Of a DNA stretch of 8,557 nucleotides, positions 6,045 to 8,557 are shown piece after piece. Numbering within the stretch: position 1 is the stretch's first letter; each line of letters opens with the position of its first letter. The position numbers and the translations under genes were made by a program. This DNA is from Thermoflexales bacterium (GTDB taxonomy: Bacteria; Chloroflexota; Anaerolineae; B4-G1; SLSP01). The DNA lies in the NCBI GenBank assembly GCA_007130345.1, contig SLSP01000554.1, positions 1 to 8,557 of the forward strand, in the 5' to 3' direction. Under the pieces are notes generated by a model. That model was given only the letters and a program-made list of their open reading frames with translations, did no database searches and was not told where the DNA came from.

Positions 6045-6069
6045 GGGACGAACCGCATTGGGGACGAAC
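6045..6069. repeat. Two 9-bp direct repeats upstream of pepE
   Basis: gggacgaac occurs at 6045-6053 and 6061-6069, a 16-bp period, in the 106-bp gap between the nuclease and dipeptidase genes and some 55-80 bp before the dipeptidase ATG. Paired direct repeats at this position can be regulator sites. No convincing -10 box is visible nearby, so the role is open. Confidence 0.4.
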
Positions 6070-6096
6070 TGTGAGCGGATACCATCGCTACGGAAT

Positions 6097-7020
6097 TCAT
6101 GAAAGGTCACTCCATAGCAATTCTATATGGTGTAAGACCTCAATGAGCTTCTCTTGAGCAGGAGAAGGTGTTTTTTGGCTCTGTAGCTTTCTTTTCAAGC
6201 TGCGAAGTTTTTGTTCGATTGCTTCGTCGGTGGCCGTTTCGGAAACGGCTTTGAAAAAAGTAATCCAGTGGACAATGTCGATGCCCAGATAATCTTGTTC
6301 TTTGATCATGGCAACGTAATCATCCAATATCTTGGCCCTGGCTATTCTGCCAAAATTACCACCTTTGTCGTCTTCCGCCTGATCCGATGCTTCTTGTTTA
6401 CTGCTTGGATAGGGCTGACAGTTAGCATCTGGTGGACTATGTATCGCCCCAATCTTACCCTTCTCTTCGCGGGACGTCTGCCAATAATAATTGCGGTACT
6501 CCGCAGCATATTTTGCGGATTCGATGTAGGGGCGCAGCAATTTGGGTGTACCTGAGATAACATCGGAGAGGATCCAGGGGACTACAATCATTAAATCAGC
6601 ATCGGCACAGGCGGCGGGTGTGATTTGGTATCTAAAACTCGGTTCACCCTCTTTGCTCAATACGTACCATGATTTAAGTTCGACGCCAAACAGGATGTCC
6701 GTTTCATCGCGTAAATTCTGGAGCAGCACATCCGGGAAGGTTTGTGATTGACGTACAAAGGCATATTTGGAGTAAACATTATCTGGATCCCAGACGTTGC
6801 GCAAATTATTCAGTATGGAAACTACTTGAGTTTCGATTACGCTTGAAAATGCGCTTCCGACCGAAAAAATATCTGTAACGTTGATGCCTTTGATCAATAA
6901 CTCTGTCTCGAAATAATTCGGGAGGGTATAAAACAATGCGCGGACTCTTTCCCACACCTGATAGTGAGGCCATCTTTTATCAGGATGAACGGGTAACGGG
7001 ACACTTGGTGTTGTTTCCAT
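6097..7020 (-). CDS. Putative type II restriction endonuclease, PD-(D/E)XK fold
   Basis: A 307-residue protein, a normal size for a type II restriction enzyme, encoded directly after a DNA methyltransferase. Residues 96-97 (FPD) and 114-116 (GVELKSW) give a PD...ELK active site with 16 residues between Asp97 and Glu114, set between predicted beta strands. A later block, about residues 185-227, is polar and ends GGNFGRIARAK; I take it as a recognition or linker region without proof. The C-terminal half is helical (IEQKLRSLKRKLQSQ). I do not recognise the subfamily or the site. The ATG overlaps the methyltransferase stop by one base (TAATG), so translation is coupled and the methyltransferase is made first, which protects host DNA. 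The gene is clearly AT-richer than the dipeptidase beyond it, a sign of transfer. Confidence 0.75.
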   Translation of the reverse strand: METTPSVPLPVHPDKRWPHYQVWERVRALFYTLPNYFETELLIKGINVTDIFSVGSAFSSVIETQVVSILNNLRNVWDPDNVYSKYAFVRQSQTFPDVLLQNLRDETDILFGVELKSWYVLSKEGEPSFRYQITPAACADADLMIVVPWILSDVISGTPKLLRPYIESAKYAAEYRNYYWQTSREEKGKIGAIHSPPDANCQPYPSSKQEASDQAEDDKGGNFGRIARAKILDDYVAMIKEQDYLGIDIVHWITFFKAVSETATDEAIEQKLRSLKRKLQSQKTPSPAQEKLIEVLHHIELLWSDLS

Positions 7021-8066
7021 TAAAGTTCTCCGAGAGCGACATTGTTTTCAAGTAGTTTGGGTTGTAATTTGGCTTGGTCATCATAATCTTGCAAGCGATT
7101 AACAGCTAATGTAAATATGTTAGGGTTAATTTCGGCACAATGCGCCACGCGATCCGACATATAAGCCGCGAGTCCGGCCGTGCATAAACCGCCAAAAGGC
7201 TCCCAAATCACATCGCCGGGCGCTGAAGAGACTTCGATAATCAGCTTGATTAACTTCAGCGGCTTTTGATTCAGATGCGCATATTTTGAAGACCCTGGGA
7301 TTTTGACGCGCTCCCCGTTATGCAACGGCGGATGCTCCCAGACATTGGTTATGCCATATTGCCCTTCAAATCTGGCGAATAGGTTGGCATATTGCGCTTG
7401 TGTCGTCGGTTTCTGTCCGTCTAATGAGAAAAAGGGTTTCCCGTTGGCGTCCCCATGCTCGTTAGCATAAGCCACTAATTGCTTGAAAACATCCGGTGGC
7501 GGGGCATACCATACATGATCTTTGGTGAGATACTTTCTGGTCGCGGCATTGGCAACGCCACATGCTTCGTTAGCTTTGTATAAAGGCAGTCCGGTTCGTT
7601 CCCATTCATACCTGAGCCATTGTTTAAGGGATAAGACCTTGCCGTTGACGGGAAACTCAGCGCGTCTTACGTATTGTGCGCAAACCTCGGTTACTATCGG
7701 AAAGTTTTTCAGAATGGGCAGGTTACAGTTGCCCGCTATGTGCTGTATGCCTTTATTCCAAATGTTACAACTTACATAGTGCCACCCATACTCCTCTAAA
7801 ATCGGATGGACGATAGCCCAACCCACTTCGGTATTCCAAAACCACAACGTTGTCCCTGGCGTTGAATGTAATGACCAAGATTCTACATGATGACGATACC
7901 ATGAAGGTAAGCCCGAAGGCTCTCTCGCATCACCTTTGAACCCGGATACGCCATAGCCGCCGTCTGAAATAATCACATCTGGAGACGGCCATCGCTCATA
8001 CAGATGCGCGACATCCTGGTTATGTAGTGTCACATTACCTAAGCGAAAAACTCTCTCTTCATTCAC
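7020..8066 (-). CDS. DNA methyltransferase of a restriction-modification system (beta motif order)
   Basis: A 348-residue S-adenosylmethionine-dependent DNA amino-methyltransferase (N6-adenine or N4-cytosine). Motif IV comes early at 34-38 as SDGGY, in place of the common DPPY/SPPY. The AdoMet-binding motif I comes late at 289-298 (EPFGGLCTAG), preceded by the motif X block HLNQKPLKLI at 264-273 and followed by the motif II-like acidic residue in CAEINPN. That order (IV, then X and I) is the beta class. The region 145-205, with ANEACGVANAATRKYL, is probably the target-recognition part. The GTG at 8066 is the only sensible start: an in-frame TAA lies five codons upstream and no other good start precedes motif IV. 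The ribosome site is weak (GAG about 9 nt upstream). It overlaps the nuclease gene by one base. Methylation target unknown. Confidence 0.88.
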   Translation of the reverse strand: MNEERVFRLGNVTLHNQDVAHLYERWPSPDVIISDGGYGVSGFKGDAREPSGLPSWYRHHVESWSLHSTPGTTLWFWNTEVGWAIVHPILEEYGWHYVSCNIWNKGIQHIAGNCNLPILKNFPIVTEVCAQYVRRAEFPVNGKVLSLKQWLRYEWERTGLPLYKANEACGVANAATRKYLTKDHVWYAPPPDVFKQLVAYANEHGDANGKPFFSLDGQKPTTQAQYANLFARFEGQYGITNVWEHPPLHNGERVKIPGSSKYAHLNQKPLKLIKLIIEVSSAPGDVIWEPFGGLCTAGLAAYMSDRVAHCAEINPNIFTLAVNRLQDYDDQAKLQPKLLENNVALGEL

Positions 8067-8113
8067 AATTTTATCTCGTTATCAAGGCTATTAAGTTAAG
8101 CGCACCTCAGACT

Positions 8114-8165
8114 GCGGAAGTTTCCACCGCGCACATCATAAACGACGTCTTATCGCTTGAATCAA
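8114..8165 (-). promoter_or_regulatory. Weak candidate promoter and dyad upstream of the methyltransferase
   Basis: On the minus strand TTGATT (8165-8160) and TATGAT (8140-8135) are separated by 19 bp, longer than ideal. A partly symmetric 17-mer at 8130-8114 (arms GCGG/CCGC, inner GGAA/TTCC) would overlap the transcription start. Restriction-modification operons without a controller gene are often repressed by their methyltransferase at such sites. This is the best candidate in the 152-bp gap, but it is weak. Confidence 0.25.
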
Positions 8166-8218
8166 TCCCAGAGAGGTAATTGTACATTGCCCCAAAACAT
8201 TCAATACGTCAATCTGTA

Positions 8219-8452
8219 TCACTTTGATTTCTCTAAACTTTGCAAGAATGATGTGGGGCTATGAACTTCTAATGTACTGTTCTCAAAATCCTTTTCATTG
8301 CGAGTTATGATAATCGGAATCGCGCATTGCTTGGCTGCGCTGGCTTGCACAGCATCTTCAAAATCCGCAATATTCGAATGTATTGCTTCTTTGATCACAT
8401 CCCGATCTACGCCTGCAACTTGCATAAATTCCAAAATGTCTACACTAAACGA
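8219..8452 (-). pseudogene. PIN-domain (VapC-type) toxin, C-terminal half only
   Basis: The frame encodes the second half of a PIN-domain ribonuclease of the PIN_3 style: VDRDVIKEAIHSNIADFEDAVQ, with the acidic DFED pair, then IPIIITRNEKDF, with the conserved TRN..DF, and a closing PTSFLQSL helix. A whole domain needs about 130-140 residues; here only about 78 codons are open, and a TAG (8455-8453) closes the frame upstream. The first beta strand with the catalytic Asp (LDTN/LDTH type) is missing, so no active toxin can be made, even from the internal TTG at 8434 or ATG at 8425. The upstream frame ends exactly where the hairpin array begins, which suggests the 5' half was displaced by that element. 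No antitoxin for it is in the window. It lies 152 bp upstream of the methyltransferase, same strand. Confidence 0.75.
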
Positions 8453-8557
8453 CTACCGGCTGAAAGCCGGTAGGTTCTAACACCAAGTCACTGAAAGTGA
8501 CGGTACAGGCTGAAGCCTGCTGAAAGTCCCGTGGCTGCAAGCCACCTGAAGCTGTGA
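8453..8557. repeat. Array of short hairpins with a shared CTGAA(A)G-like core and different arms
   Basis: Four perfect hairpins lie in a row: arms CTACCGGC/GCCGGTAG around TGAAA (8453-8473), GTCAC/GTGAC around TGAAA (8487-8501), CAGGC/GCCTG around TGAA (8506-8519), and GTGGC/GCCAC around TGCAA (8531-8545). Two further CTGAA(A)G cores, at 8520-8526 and 8546-8551, lack pairing arms. The closing C-G and the loop stay nearly fixed while the arms change with compensation, which points to selection on folding (RNA or single-stranded DNA) and not to simple copying. No coding frame fits. It runs to the window edge, so its full length and any partner gene are unknown. Confidence 0.85.

Noticed and set aside
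5991..6110. N-terminal extension of the dipeptidase to a GTG at 6110 (40 extra residues)
   Set aside because: It overlaps the nuclease gene by 14 bp, the added residues do not resemble any PepE N-terminus, and the ATG at 5990 has AGGAGG and begins at the family's first strand.
8453..8557. CRISPR array
   Set aside because: The repeated unit is only a 6-7 base core, the spacing is irregular, and the variable parts are self-complementary arms, not spacers.

Overview
The window reads as a high-GC bacterial chromosome segment whose housekeeping and surface genes have been invaded at both ends by small mobile or defence modules. The domain style (an S8 peptidase with a large membrane domain, a NUDIX_N_2-type hydrolase, small multi-pass membrane proteins) suggests Chloroflexota or a similar environmental lineage. 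That is an impression from protein style, not a phylogenetic result. All convincing genes except one small antitoxin lie on the minus strand.

Left end (1-710): the first 57 codons of an unrecognised minus-strand gene run off the edge. A short, AT-richer block follows, carrying a Phd/YefM-type antitoxin on the plus strand with a near-consensus promoter and a candidate operator. No intact toxin follows it, only about 40 bases that may be a decayed toxin start. The block is bracketed by a 36-bp direct repeat (one mismatch) that contains a minus-strand sigma70-like promoter. The left copy fits the promoter of the edge gene; the right copy points antisense into the antitoxin. This looks like a toxin-antitoxin cassette inserted into a promoter region and now decaying.

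Middle (710-6000): two minus-strand, GC-rich gene groups. PepE-type dipeptidase E (S51) and a six-helix membrane protein are 2 nt apart. Downstream come a TPR-like protein with a basic tail, a very unusual 817-residue polytopic membrane/subtilisin fusion, and a NUDIX hydrolase that starts at a TTG overlapping the subtilase stop. The fusion has about 11 predicted membrane helices, part of which resembles a CPBP (CAAX-protease-like) fold without its catalytic residues, then an I9-like prodomain, then a complete Asp-His-Ser subtilisin domain that the topology places outside the membrane.

Right end (6097-8557): an AT-richer island holding a two-gene restriction-modification system: a beta-order DNA methyltransferase with a variant motif IV (SDGGY) and, overlapping it by one base (TAATG), a PD-(D/E)XK nuclease. 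Upstream lies the C-terminal half of a PIN-domain (VapC-type) toxin. Its N-terminal half is missing exactly where an array of short hairpins begins. These hairpins keep a CTGAA(A)G-like core while their arms differ, and they run to the window edge.

Nothing here is clearly a wholly undescribed system. The best leads are the hairpin array abutting the truncated toxin, the promoter-bearing repeat around the orphan antitoxin, the membrane-subtilase fusion, and the methyltransferase/nuclease pair with unresolved specificity.
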